The notes under the pieces are model-generated. The model was given only the letters and a program-made list of their open reading frames with translations. It ran no database searches and was not told the origin of the DNA. A DNA stretch of 40,287 nt, from the NCBI GenBank assembly GCA_009841255.1, contig VXMD01000059.1, positions 1-40,287 of the forward strand. The letters run 5' to 3'. This DNA comes from Candidatus Poribacteria bacterium (GTDB taxonomy: Bacteria; Poribacteria; WGA-4E; WGA-3G). Of the stretch, positions 25,527-33,741 are shown one piece after another (positions within the stretch are counted from its first letter, which is position 1; every line of letters begins with the position of its first letter). A program made the translations under genes and the position numbers.

Positions 25527-25641
25527 AATTTCACAGTAAACGCCAAAAAATGCGATGTCCTCTAAACCGCTCTCATCCCATACCACACCTACGTTTTGAG
25601 CGGGTCACATAGACCTTTTCTCAAATGCTTACTGTGAAATT
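25527..25641. repeat. 115-bp element with 13-bp inverted ends
   Basis: AATTTCACAGTAA (25527-25539) and TTACTGTGAAATT (25629-25641) are perfect inverted repeats. A third copy, TTTCACAGTAA, lies at 25429-25439, exactly 100 bp before the first. The interior is non-coding. It may be a small MITE or a spaced regulatory site. Confidence 0.5.
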
Positions 25642-25854
25642 TTCATATCTCTCTCACAGGGTCCTACTGTACTTCACTCCCACCACATCCGAGAGGTATT
25701 TGATGTTCCCATACAGGTTCCCATCACTCCATTCTTCCAACACGCCGCCGAAAGCTGAATGCCTCTGGGGAATACACTCCTTATGATTGACGTATCTTCA
25801 CAGCCGTGATAACATATCCGCACGGAAGATACGAAATCTCTAAGGAGCCTCCGC

Positions 25855-27246
25855 ATGAAACATCGCTATCTTTTCCTCGACCTACATCACGTCACCCGAA
25901 TCGAAGGATTGTACCGCCGAATGCACCAACCGCAACGGCATCCCGAGAACCCCGTCTTGCGCGGCGAGCATCCGTGGGAGAGTGTCGCATCCCTCTACGG
26001 CACAGTCCTCTACGACCCGCAGGATTCGCTCTTCAAAATGTGGTATCTCACAGGACCTTACGTGGATGGGATGGTAAAAATCCGTCAACGGAACGCCCTC
26101 GGTAATGTGACGCTCCTCGCTTATGCCACTTCAACCGATGGCGTGCAGTGGGAAAAACCGATCTTAAATCAAGTCGATTTTGAAGGAAGCACCGCCAATA
26201 ATCTTGTAGATGTCGGACGCACGAACTGCGAAGGCATGGCTGTTATCTACGACGCACACGAAACGGATCCTGCCCGTCGTTACAAAGGCTTTTATTGGGA
26301 ACACGGCGGGATCGACACCTTCATCCAGCACGAAGGACGCACCATCTGGGGACATGGGGATGGAGACGGTATGTGGATGTCTTTTTCACCCGATGGTGTT
26401 CACTGGACGAACTGCGAAACCAATCCCGTTATTCCGCTGGGTAGCGATACAACCCAATCCTTGGTGTGGGATCCCAGCATACAGAAATACGTTGTCTTTG
26501 GGCGATTCGGGGCAGGTGGACGCAAAACCGCTCGTGCCGAGAGCCAGGACGCCGTTCACTTCAGCGAACCGGAACGCGTGTTTGAATGTGACGAGGTTGA
26601 TGAGAAAGGCACACAAATTTACGGCATGCCCATCAATCTCTACGAAGGCATCTATCTCGGCATGATCTGGGTGTATCGTGAAGGCGTTGATGGCACGATT
26701 GACACATCCCTCGCCATGAGCCGTAATGGTATCAATTGGCAACGCGTCTTAGACCGTCAAACGTTCCTATCGCTCGGACGGGAGGGTAGTTGGGAAGACG
26801 GGATGGTGAGAATCAGCCAGAATTTCGTCACACGCGACGATCGCATCTATTTCTATTACGGCGGCGTGAATGGACCCCACACCGGCAGGAAATTCAAGCA
26901 GGTCGAACGGAAGCACAAATCCATGCTCGGCTTGGCGACATTGCGACGTGACGGGTTCGTCTCCCTCGATGCAGGTGAAACCGAGGGATCCATGTTGACA
27001 AAACCGTTGACGCTCAATGGTGAAGAATTGCATCTCAACGTCGATGCGAGTCAAGGCTATGTTATCGTTTCGGTCACCGATGATACGGGTGTGCCTTTAG
27101 AAAATTACACCTCTCAACAAATCGTTGGAAATCAATTGGACGCGGCGGTTAAATTTAACCGTTCACTGGAAGCACTCAAAGGAAAGGAACTCCGACTCCA
27201 GTTTCAAATCAGGAACGCGAGTCTATATTCCTATTGGTTCGCTTAG
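25855..27246 (+). CDS. Glycosidase-like five-bladed beta-propeller protein
   Basis: A 463-residue protein without a signal peptide. Repeated blade signatures are present: LYDPQDSLFKMWYLTG, YATSTDGVQWEKP, KGFYWEHGG, SFSPDGVHWT, SLVWDPSIQKYVVFGRF and AMSRNGINWQRV. This pattern of S.DG..W at blade edges is typical of the GH32/43/68-like propeller fold in exo-acting glycosidases or binding proteins. The C-terminal 100 residues (LTLNGEELHLNVDAS, LKGKELRLQFQIRNASLYSYWF) form a beta-sandwich. AAGGAG lies 8-9 nt before the ATG. The substrate cannot be read from the sequence. A truncated HAD gene follows 14 nt downstream, so a second operon gene was probably lost. Confidence 0.75.
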   Translation: MKHRYLFLDLHHVTRIEGLYRRMHQPQRHPENPVLRGEHPWESVASLYGTVLYDPQDSLFKMWYLTGPYVDGMVKIRQRNALGNVTLLAYATSTDGVQWEKPILNQVDFEGSTANNLVDVGRTNCEGMAVIYDAHETDPARRYKGFYWEHGGIDTFIQHEGRTIWGHGDGDGMWMSFSPDGVHWTNCETNPVIPLGSDTTQSLVWDPSIQKYVVFGRFGAGGRKTARAESQDAVHFSEPERVFECDEVDEKGTQIYGMPINLYEGIYLGMIWVYREGVDGTIDTSLAMSRNGINWQRVLDRQTFLSLGREGSWEDGMVRISQNFVTRDDRIYFYYGGVNGPHTGRKFKQVERKHKSMLGLATLRRDGFVSLDAGETEGSMLTKPLTLNGEELHLNVDASQGYVIVSVTDDTGVPLENYTSQQIVGNQLDAAVKFNRSLEALKGKELRLQFQIRNASLYSYWFA

Positions 27247-27260
27247 AGGGGGCATAATTT

Positions 27261-27341
27261 GTGGCGATTAGAAATATCCTATTCGATCTCGACGATACAC
27301 TTATAATAGAGTATGCCTCCGCGGATGCCCCAACATCGTAA
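27261..27341 (+). pseudogene. Truncated HAD-superfamily hydrolase (5' end only)
   Basis: A GTG start, 14 nt after the preceding stop, opens a frame of 26 codons with IRNILFDLDDTLI. This is HAD motif I (DxDxT) at the usual N-terminal place. The frame ends with TAA at 27339-27341, and a 63-bp repeat that also occurs at 40049 begins at 27342. The rest of the gene (normally about 200 residues or more) is absent. Confidence 0.7.
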
Positions 27342-27404
27342 ATCACCATCTGATAAAATTCTTTTTCACGTGATGTAACGTTTTATCTAAAAATTGTGTC
27401 TTTA
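27342..27404 (+). repeat. 63-bp repeat, copy 1
   Basis: From ATCACCATCTGATAAAATTC to ATTGTGTCTTTA this matches 40049-40112 with few differences. Both copies follow the end of a gene and both are followed by a MITE-type end (27411 and 40111). It may be a breakpoint or part of a larger mobile unit. Confidence 0.75.
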
Positions 27405-27923
27405 ATATTTTAACCCAAGTTGCTACTTACAAATTCTGGGGTGTTTTTGCTTGGGGTCTTTGATAGGGGTTTTTGCTTGGGCATTTCTGCGTATTTCTGC
27501 GTATTTCTGCGTATTTCCATAGGATTTTTTCAGATGCTGTTCTCACCCCGTATGAAGATTAAGAATTTAAACGGGTAATTCGAGACGTTCTATCAATAGT
27601 TTCCGATGATAGGTAGCGTTCCGTTCGTAGTAGTGCGATTCATCGCACGTTCTGTAGTCCAAGATTACCCAATTTATTTTTTAAACCCCATTAAGCGACA
27701 TTAAATAATAAATTATCAATTTCTCATGTTTCCATTGGATGTGGCCCCCGTAGGGTGTTTTTGCTTGGGTGTTTCCCCTAGGGTTTCCCCGCCCGTCATC
27801 GTTGGACAATGTGCATATTTAATACTGAAAATTGCTTACGGGTGATATCTCTGTAGAATCTGACACGATATATCATATCCATCTTTACATGAATACTCTC
27901 GAAAAATAAGAAAGAATGTTCCG
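27405..27923. other. Non-coding repeat-rich spacer before the WD40 gene
   Basis: A single MITE end, TAACCCAAGTTGCTAC, lies at 27411-27426 and matches copies A and B. A decamer tandem repeat, ATTTCTGCGT, occurs about three times at 27483-27517. A perfect hairpin, GTGCGAT-TC-ATCGCAC, lies at 27633-27648. Recurring TTTTTGCTTGGG stretches occur near 27446, 27471 and 27758 and also near 3597. No gene is supported here. Confidence 0.6.
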
Positions 27924-30287
27924 ATGAGAAGCAAATTGTGCTCGATTTTAGCTACCCTTTTAGCAGTACTTGCTTTTGCACTAAACGCCTACGCCCAAGA
28001 TTACACGCACTTGGGTTTACCCGAAGGCGCAAAAGCGCGTCTCGGTAAAGGCTTAATAACGGATGTTCAATATTCCCCAGATGGTTCACGTGTGGCGGTT
28101 GCGAGTTCTATCGGGATCTGGCTCTATGATGTCCAAACAGGTGAAGAACTTGACCGGCTCACGGGGTATACGGGTTGGGTGAATAGTGTGTCGTTTAGTC
28201 CCGATGGTCAGATGTTAGCGATCGGGAGTAATGACATAGCTGTTCGTTTATGGTCCATTGAGACAGGCACTTTGCGCATGCTCACGGAGCATACGGGTTG
28301 GGTGAATAGTGTGTCGTTTAGTCCGGATGGTGAGACACTAGCAAGTGGGAGTGGGGACAGTACGGTCGGTTTATGGGACGTTCATACAGGCACACGCCTC
28401 CGTACGCTCAGGGGACATACAGGTTGGGTGAACAGTGTGTCGTTTAGTCCGGATGGTGAGAAGCTGGCAAGTGGAAGTAAGGATGAGACGATCCGTTTAT
28501 GGTCTGTAGGAAAAGGTGTTTCCCTGTGCACGCTTGAGGAGCAGACGGATTGGGTCGAGAACGTATCGTTTAGTCCGGATGGTGAGACGTTGGCAAGTGG
28601 AAGTTCAGATGGGACGGTTCGTTTATATTCTGTAGGAACAGGTGCTCCGCTGCGCACGTTTGAGGGACATACGGGTTGGGTCAGGGGTGTATCGTTTAGT
28701 CCGGATGGAGAGACACTGGCAAGTGGAAGTTCAGACGGTACGGTGCGTTTATGGTCTGTCGGGACAGGCACGACCCTTCGCATGCTCACGGGGCATACAA
28801 GTTGGATTTATAGTATATCGTTTAGTCCGGATGGAGAGACACTGGCAATTGCGGGTGATAACGATGCCATCCGTTTATGGTCTGTTAAGACCGGCGCACT
28901 CGTCCGCACGTTTGAGGGACATACGAGTTGGGTCAGGGGTGTATCTTTTAGTCCGGATGGTGAGACGCTGGCAAGTGCGAGTAATGACGGGACAGCGCGT
29001 TTATGGTCTGTTGAGACAGGTGCTTCCCTGCACACGCTCGAGGGGCATACGAGTTGGGTCGCAAGCGTGTCGTTTAGTCCTGATGGTCGAACGTTGGCGA
29101 GTGGAAGTGGTGGGGACGGTACAGTTCGTTTATGGTCTGTTAGCACAGGCGCACTCGTCCGCACGTTCAAAGGAAATAGGCATTCGGGCGACAACGTATC
29201 GTTTAGTCCGGATGGTGAGACGCTCGCACGTGGGGATGATGACAGTACCATTCGTCTATGGTCTGTTAGCACGGGCGATCTCCTTCACACGCTCGAGGGG
29301 CATAGGGATTGGGTCGAAGGTGTATCGTTTAGTCCGGATGGAGAGACGCTGGCAAGTGGAAGTGGGGACGGTACCGTGCGTTTATGGTCTGTTAAGACCG
29401 GCGCACTCGTCCGCACGCTCGAGGGGCATGCGGATCGGGTATGGAGCGTATCGTTTAGTCCGGATGGTCAGATGCTGGCAAGTGCAGGGGATGACGAGAC
29501 AGTGCGTTTATGGACTGTTAGTACAGGTACCCCGCTTCGCACGTTCAGAGGGCATACGAATCGGATCGAAAGTGTGTCGTTTAGTCCGGATGGTAGGACG
29601 TTGGCAAGTGGGAGTGGGGACGGTACCGTGCTACTGTGGGAGCTTGTCCCCGTACCCTCGAAAACGGAAAAAATCGCAGCGGATGTCAATAGTGATGGGA
29701 TCGTTGATATAACGGATTTGGTGTTGATCGCCTCTAACTTCGGAAAAATGGGAGAAAATGTGGCGGATGTCAATGATAATGGTGTTGTTAATATCGTAGA
29801 TTTGGTGTTCGCTGCTGCGGCGATGGGCGATGCTGCGGCGACACCACTGGCGTGGCATCGTGCTCTGGAGTTCGCTCACACACGAGTCGAAGTGGAACAG
29901 TGGGTGCATCAAGCGCGGCAGCTAAACGTGACAGAGCCAATCCTTCAACGTGGGATTCTAATGCTGGAGCTGCTTCTCGCCGCATTGACCCCGATACAGA
30001 CAGCACTTTTGCCAAATTATCCGAATCCATTTAACCCAGAGACGTGGATCCCGTATCAGTTGGCGGAGCCTGCTGATGTTAATATTTCCATCTATTCCAC
30101 GGATGGGCGACTGGTTTGGACCTTGGCAGTAGGGCATCAACCTGTGGGTATCTATAAATCTCATAGTCGTGCGGCGTATTGGGATGGCAGAAATACGCAG
30201 GGTGAGTCAGTGGCGAGTGGCGTATATTTCTATACATTAACGGCAGATAATTTCACTACCACGCGGAAGATGTTGATTCTGCGGTAA
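27924..30287 (+). CDS. Secreted WD40-repeat protein with dockerin-like and FlgD-like C-terminus
   Basis: A 787-residue exported protein; the signal peptide ends AYAQ (about 25). Thirteen WD40 units (about 50-575) carry the core SVSFSPDGETLASGS...TVRLWSV, each about 42 residues, enough for two stacked seven-bladed propellers. The units are nearly identical in DNA (GTTTAGTCCGGATGG recurs), indicating recent internal amplification. Residues of about 590-640 hold two dockerin-type calcium loops, DVNSDGIVDITDLV and DVNDNGVVNIVDLV. The C-terminus has PNYPNPFNPETWIPYQL and SGVYFYTL, a FlgD-like/sorting-type module found in secreted proteins. It is probably a surface-bound scaffold; the partner is unknown. 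No strong ribosome binding site is visible. Confidence 0.9.
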   Translation: MRSKLCSILATLLAVLAFALNAYAQDYTHLGLPEGAKARLGKGLITDVQYSPDGSRVAVASSIGIWLYDVQTGEELDRLTGYTGWVNSVSFSPDGQMLAIGSNDIAVRLWSIETGTLRMLTEHTGWVNSVSFSPDGETLASGSGDSTVGLWDVHTGTRLRTLRGHTGWVNSVSFSPDGEKLASGSKDETIRLWSVGKGVSLCTLEEQTDWVENVSFSPDGETLASGSSDGTVRLYSVGTGAPLRTFEGHTGWVRGVSFSPDGETLASGSSDGTVRLWSVGTGTTLRMLTGHTSWIYSISFSPDGETLAIAGDNDAIRLWSVKTGALVRTFEGHTSWVRGVSFSPDGETLASASNDGTARLWSVETGASLHTLEGHTSWVASVSFSPDGRTLASGSGGDGTVRLWSVSTGALVRTFKGNRHSGDNVSFSPDGETLARGDDDSTIRLWSVSTGDLLHTLEGHRDWVEGVSFSPDGETLASGSGDGTVRLWSVKTGALVRTLEGHADRVWSVSFSPDGQMLASAGDDETVRLWTVSTGTPLRTFRGHTNRIESVSFSPDGRTLASGSGDGTVLLWELVPVPSKTEKIAADVNSDGIVDITDLVLIASNFGKMGENVADVNDNGVVNIVDLVFAAAAMGDAAATPLAWHRALEFAHTRVEVEQWVHQARQLNVTEPILQRGILMLELLLAALTPIQTALLPNYPNPFNPETWIPYQLAEPADVNISIYSTDGRLVWTLAVGHQPVGIYKSHSRAAYWDGRNTQGESVASGVYFYTLTADNFTTTRKMLILR

Positions 30288-30317
30288 TCCTTTCTATGGT
30301 TTGTAGTAGCGCAATAG

Positions 30318-30340
30318 CGCAAGTCGCGTGTGGACTTGCG
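30318..30340. terminator. Hairpin after the WD40 gene
   Basis: CGCAAGTC and GACTTGCG pair around a 7-nt loop 30 nt after the stop codon. No T-run follows, so it may be an intergenic palindrome rather than a true terminator. Confidence 0.35.
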
Positions 30341-30391
30341 GGACAATGCGCCTTGCGTAAGTCCTGATTGATGAAAAGGAGAAAAATTTTG

Positions 30392-30889
30392 ATGACACAA
30401 TTTTACACTGTCTCTCTCGCATTGTGCTACCTATTGGTGTTTCTCGGCTGTGCCACAGACCCCGATATAGACGGCAAAACAGTCTTCGTTTCGTCTGCGG
30501 ATGTGTTGCCCGATGACACACCACTCTGGGGCGAAGTAATATTCGCGAACCCAACACGCAACGCCTGGGGAACAGATGATTATGTCGTCAACACACCGCC
30601 ATCAATAACGAACGATGTGCTAACGCTAAATGTCTCCTACAGCGGAGGGTGCAAGGCACACGAGTTTACGCTTATCACATCGGGCGCATTTCTGGAGTCG
30701 AACCCCGTCCAACTCCAAGCGGTTCTCGCCCATGACGCCAACCGGGATAGTTGTGAAGCATGGGTAACCGAGACTTACCACTTCAATGTGTCGGCTCTCA
30801 AAACACGGTATCAGAAGGCTTACCGCACAGAAACAGGGACGATTGTTTTGAATATCAAAGGCATTCCCGCCCTGGTGTATACGTTTTGA
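30392..30889 (+). CDS. Small exported lipoprotein
   Basis: A 165-residue protein. The ATG at 30392 follows AAGGAG by 10 nt and gives a signal peptide ending in the lipobox VFLGC; starts at 30368 and 30371 only add basic residues before it. The mature part is rich in beta strands with GGCKAHEFTLITSGAF and RDSCEAWVTETYHFNVSAL, whose two Cys could form a disulfide. I recognise no named family. No partner is obvious; the cupin gene downstream is separated by two palindromic repeats. Confidence 0.75.
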   Translation: MTQFYTVSLALCYLLVFLGCATDPDIDGKTVFVSSADVLPDDTPLWGEVIFANPTRNAWGTDDYVVNTPPSITNDVLTLNVSYSGGCKAHEFTLITSGAFLESNPVQLQAVLAHDANRDSCEAWVTETYHFNVSALKTRYQKAYRTETGTIVLNIKGIPALVYTF

Positions 30890-30948
30890 AAGTTTTTCAG
30901 GTTGAAATATAAAATTTATGGTGAATTATCAAAATATGCAAACCTCGT

Positions 30949-30973
30949 GTAGGGGCAGGTCTTGTGCCTGCCT
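30949..30973. repeat. GTAGGGGCAGG palindromic repeat, copy 1
   Basis: GTAGGGGCAGG-TCTTGTG-CCTGCC forms a hairpin. The same 24-bp unit recurs at 30994, 21 bp later. Confidence 0.65.
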
Positions 30974-30993
30974 ACAGATACACTAATGACATT

Positions 30994-31018
30994 GTAGGGG
31001 CAGGTCTTGTGCCTGCCC
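30994..31018. repeat. GTAGGGGCAGG palindromic repeat, copy 2
   Basis: Identical over 24 bases to the copy at 30949. It lies just before the ribosome binding site of the cupin gene, where it could influence mRNA folding. Confidence 0.65.
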
Positions 31019-31043
31019 ACTACCATAATCTTGGAGGAAAAAG

Positions 31044-31463
31044 ATGAAACATATCTATCACAAAGAGGACGCCGAAGTCGTCCGAATCGAAGGCGAGGCA
31101 CCACGCACACTATATACACTCGTTGAGCCGAATACCGTTGGCACTGAACACTTCTCTATGGGGTTAGAAGAAATTGATCCACATAGTGAAATTCCGCTCC
31201 ACTCGCACAGTGAATCCGAAGAAATTATTTTTGTCTATGGCGGACAGGGCAAAGCATTTGTCGGTGATGAAGTTGCTGATCTGAAACCCGGTACGGTCAT
31301 CTATCTCCCACCCAACGTCGAGCACCGCTTTGTTAACACAGGCGATGAACCGCTCTGGATTACATGGACACTCTCACCCCCCGGTTTTGAGAAACAAATC
31401 CGTAAGATCGCGGACGGTTCCGCTGGCATGGAAGTCTTTCGCGAATCTGAGGATAGTTCCTAA
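31044..31463 (+). CDS. Single-domain cupin protein
   Basis: A 139-residue protein with the two cupin motifs: HSEIPLHSHSESEEIIFVYGGQG (motif 1, with HxH and a later Glu) and LPPNVEHRFVNTG (motif 2, with His). These residues bind one metal ion in the beta-barrel. The C-terminus is WTLSPPGFEKQI. GGAGG lies 7 nt before the ATG. The family covers dioxygenases, isomerases and sensors, and the substrate cannot be told. It has no operon partner on either side. Confidence 0.85.
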   Translation: MKHIYHKEDAEVVRIEGEAPRTLYTLVEPNTVGTEHFSMGLEEIDPHSEIPLHSHSESEEIIFVYGGQGKAFVGDEVADLKPGTVIYLPPNVEHRFVNTGDEPLWITWTLSPPGFEKQIRKIADGSAGMEVFRESEDSS

Positions 31464-31493
31464 ATTATGTAGGATTGATAAGATCCTTCAAGC

Positions 31494-31673
31494 ATGTTTG
31501 AGAAAGTTTATATCGGTCTAACGTGTATTTCACACGTGGTCGTTGCAGGATTTTTGGTATTTTTATGCTTCCGAACGCGATCAAGGGGTCTGATACTCAT
31601 CACCGCGCGCTTCGTCACTACCTCTTACAGAAAACCCACCTTTCACTATCCTTTCTCTGGGACATGTTTCTAA
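31494..31673 (+). CDS. Small membrane protein, diverged paralogue
   Basis: A 59-codon frame with a hydrophobic stretch and FLVFLCFRTRSRGLILIT. This matches GLLGFLCFRTRSKGLILIS of the small membrane protein at 31833 at both DNA and protein level. The C-terminal third differs and loses hydrophobicity, suggesting decay or frameshift after duplication. No strong ribosome binding site is seen. Confidence 0.4.
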   Translation: MFEKVYIGLTCISHVVVAGFLVFLCFRTRSRGLILITARFVTTSYRKPTFHYPFSGTCF

Positions 31674-31832
31674 TAGGCAAAGCGGGGTATTTCATACATA
31701 CTTGCTGAGGACATGCAGTCGTTTGATATCTTGGTCACCCGTTTAAACAGGAATTAAGATAGGGTTCATGATATGGGTTTCTTAAGGGAAATCGGACTGC
31801 AATTAGACTTTACGTTTGAAGGAGGTTTGACA

Positions 31833-32048
31833 ATGCTGAGTGGTATTCTTTACGGGCTGAATATTATTGTATGGTTGGCTTTTGCGGGACTGCTGGGGTT
31901 CTTATGTTTCCGAACAAGGTCAAAGGGGTTGATACTTATTAGTGCGATACTCCTTACCAGTGGAATCTTTGATTGGGGTTTTGAACAAGTGAGTCAGTTA
32001 TATGTGGATCAGTCGATAGCAAGTGAAATGAGCGGTGAGGGGACGTAG
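31833..32048 (+). CDS. Small two-helix membrane protein
   Basis: A 71-residue protein. The ATG at 31833 follows GGAGG by 8 nt; a longer frame from 31773 lacks such a site. Two hydrophobic helices (about 6-26 and 34-48) are separated by the basic loop CFRTRSKG, followed by an acidic tail. The family is not recognised. A partial duplicate lies upstream at 31494, and another small membrane gene starts 3 nt after its stop codon. Confidence 0.6.
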   Translation: MLSGILYGLNIIVWLAFAGLLGFLCFRTRSKGLILISAILLTSGIFDWGFEQVSQLYVDQSIASEMSGEGT

Positions 32049-32051
32049 GAT

Positions 32052-32207
32052 ATGAGAGTCGGGGAGTTCCTACTGACGCTTTCACTTATACAACATCTGC
32101 TATACAATTGTTTATGTTTGCTTGGGGGTTTTCTTATTTTTAGAGAATGGCAACAGGGAAAATTTCACCAACCCCAGCCTGAACCCGTAGAAGCACCCAA
32201 GGCATGA
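32052..32207 (+). CDS. 51-residue membrane protein
   Basis: A short frame directly behind the previous small gene (3-nt gap). One hydrophobic helix (LSLIQHLLYNCLCLLGGFLIF) is followed by a polar, Pro/Glu-rich tail. Tight coupling with the preceding gene supports it as real, but no family is recognised. Confidence 0.5.
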   Translation: MRVGEFLLTLSLIQHLLYNCLCLLGGFLIFREWQQGKFHQPQPEPVEAPKA

Positions 32208-32406
32208 AGGAATAAAATAAGCCTTTTCGATGGAAAAAGTGCCTTTTTTGCAAGTGGGACATCAAGGACACAATGATTCCGATTTTTCTGACGGATTCTG
32301 TTGACATGCTACCATGGAATATGTTACTATAATGATTAACATGTATTGCGAAATCTGCAAATTAATATATCTCAAAACCTGGCGTTGAGGTCCGGGAGGT
32401 GACAAC

Positions 32407-33738
32407 ATGAGCATTACCCAATTCACAATGGAAGAAGTCCGCTGTTTTGGCGAACGCCAGACGTTTGAAATTCGTCCTCTGACTTTTTTTGTCGGAGAAA
32501 ACAGCACCGGTAAAACGACAGCACTTGCCTGTTTCCATGTACTGGCAGATTATTTACGCGGTAGGGGAGTTGTTTTCAATGGATTGTCCTCGACAGATTC
32601 ACATCCTTATTCAATGGGAACCTTTAGAGATATTGTTAGAAGTAGTCGGAAAAAGGAGAAGGCTTTTAAACTTGGATTTGTGTCAAAACATGCTGATGAA
32701 GATATTCAATGGACAATTGAGTTTGTTGAGAAAACGGAAGGGATAGAACCAGTTGTTAGTTCGATAACGATAGAATTTGCTGATGGTACAATTGTCATTA
32801 AAACTGAAGATAAAATTGATGTAGGGGCACGTTTAGATTCCTATGATGAAAAGCAGAATCAATACCGGATGGTTTGTGAGTTTGATATCTTAAACAGCAT
32901 TCCCCCTTTCCTTATCCTGTCTGCTTTTAATAGACAAGATAGGGAAAAAGATGCCTTCTCAAAATATTTGGAGAAAAAAAGTGAAACGTTTGAGGAAAAC
33001 AAGCATCAACTTTGGAGTATTTGGGACACCATATCTGTGTTTAGTACGTCGCCAGTTCGCTCACGTCCTAAACGAACCTATGATCCGACGAGGGAATTTA
33101 ATGATCCTGAGGGTAGTGATATTCCTATGTATTTAACGCGGATTGAAGCAACCCAAAAAGAGAATTGGGAGATGTTAAAGGAGCAATTGATCGACTTTGG
33201 TAAGAGTTCAGGATTATTTCAGAACATAAAAATAAAGAAACTTGGACGATCCTTGGGTGCCCCATTCCAGTTGCAATTCAAAGTGAGAGGACCTACTTCT
33301 AATATTATTGATGTTGGTTACGGTGTCAGTCAAATTTTGCCAATTTTGGTGCAGATTTTAAGTTCTGATGTTTCTCGGAACACTCGAGGTATATCTAGGC
33401 GGTCGACTTTTTCCTTCTTGCAACAACCTGAAGTTCATTTGCATCCAAAGGCACAAGCGGAATTCTCTTCTTTATTAATTAAATTGGCAAGTAGGGGTCA
33501 CCAGTCGTTCATCGTTGAAACCCACAGCGACTATATGATTGACCGCGCGCGCGTTGACATTATGAGGGGTAACATCCGTCCCGAAGATGTTTCCCTGATT
33601 TATTTTGAACCAAAGGGACGCGTTGTTAAGGTACACAATATTAGTTTTGATAAAATGGCAAATTTGATCGGTGCTCCGACGAATTATAGGGAATTTTTTC
33701 TGAAAGAGTCCAAGCGACTCATGGGGTTTAAGGATTAA
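32407..33738 (+). CDS. AAA/OLD-like ATPase of a two-gene defence-type pair
   Basis: A 443-residue SMC/ABC-like AAA ATPase. Walker A FVGENSTGKTT is at 28-38, a signature-like DVGYGVSQILPIL lies near 300, Walker B FLQQPEVHLHP near 340 and a switch region IVETHSDYMIDR near 370. Gln replaces the first acidic residue that often precedes PE in this family. The layout fits overcoming-lysogenization-defect-like and AAA_15/AAA_21 ATPases, which often sit in defence pairs. GGGAGG lies 9 nt before the ATG. The gene is followed after 3 nt by a PIN-like nuclease gene, so the ATPase probably controls that nuclease. Confidence 0.85.
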   Translation: MSITQFTMEEVRCFGERQTFEIRPLTFFVGENSTGKTTALACFHVLADYLRGRGVVFNGLSSTDSHPYSMGTFRDIVRSSRKKEKAFKLGFVSKHADEDIQWTIEFVEKTEGIEPVVSSITIEFADGTIVIKTEDKIDVGARLDSYDEKQNQYRMVCEFDILNSIPPFLILSAFNRQDREKDAFSKYLEKKSETFEENKHQLWSIWDTISVFSTSPVRSRPKRTYDPTREFNDPEGSDIPMYLTRIEATQKENWEMLKEQLIDFGKSSGLFQNIKIKKLGRSLGAPFQLQFKVRGPTSNIIDVGYGVSQILPILVQILSSDVSRNTRGISRRSTFSFLQQPEVHLHPKAQAEFSSLLIKLASRGHQSFIVETHSDYMIDRARVDIMRGNIRPEDVSLIYFEPKGRVVKVHNISFDKMANLIGAPTNYREFFLKESKRLMGFKD

Positions 33739-33741
33739 GTA

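Larger units (their letters stand above)
24886..25854. other. 969-bp non-coding region with palindromes and repeats
   Basis: No convincing gene is present; a 95-codon frame at 25100-25387 is built on repeat sequence. The stretch at about 25160-25215 (repeated AAATCCGAGA and AAATCTGTGA units) looks like an intergenic repeat. A perfect 24-bp palindrome at 25356-25379 and a 115-bp inverted-repeat element at 25527-25641 are listed separately. AAGGAG at 25841 is the ribosome binding site of the next gene. Confidence 0.6.
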
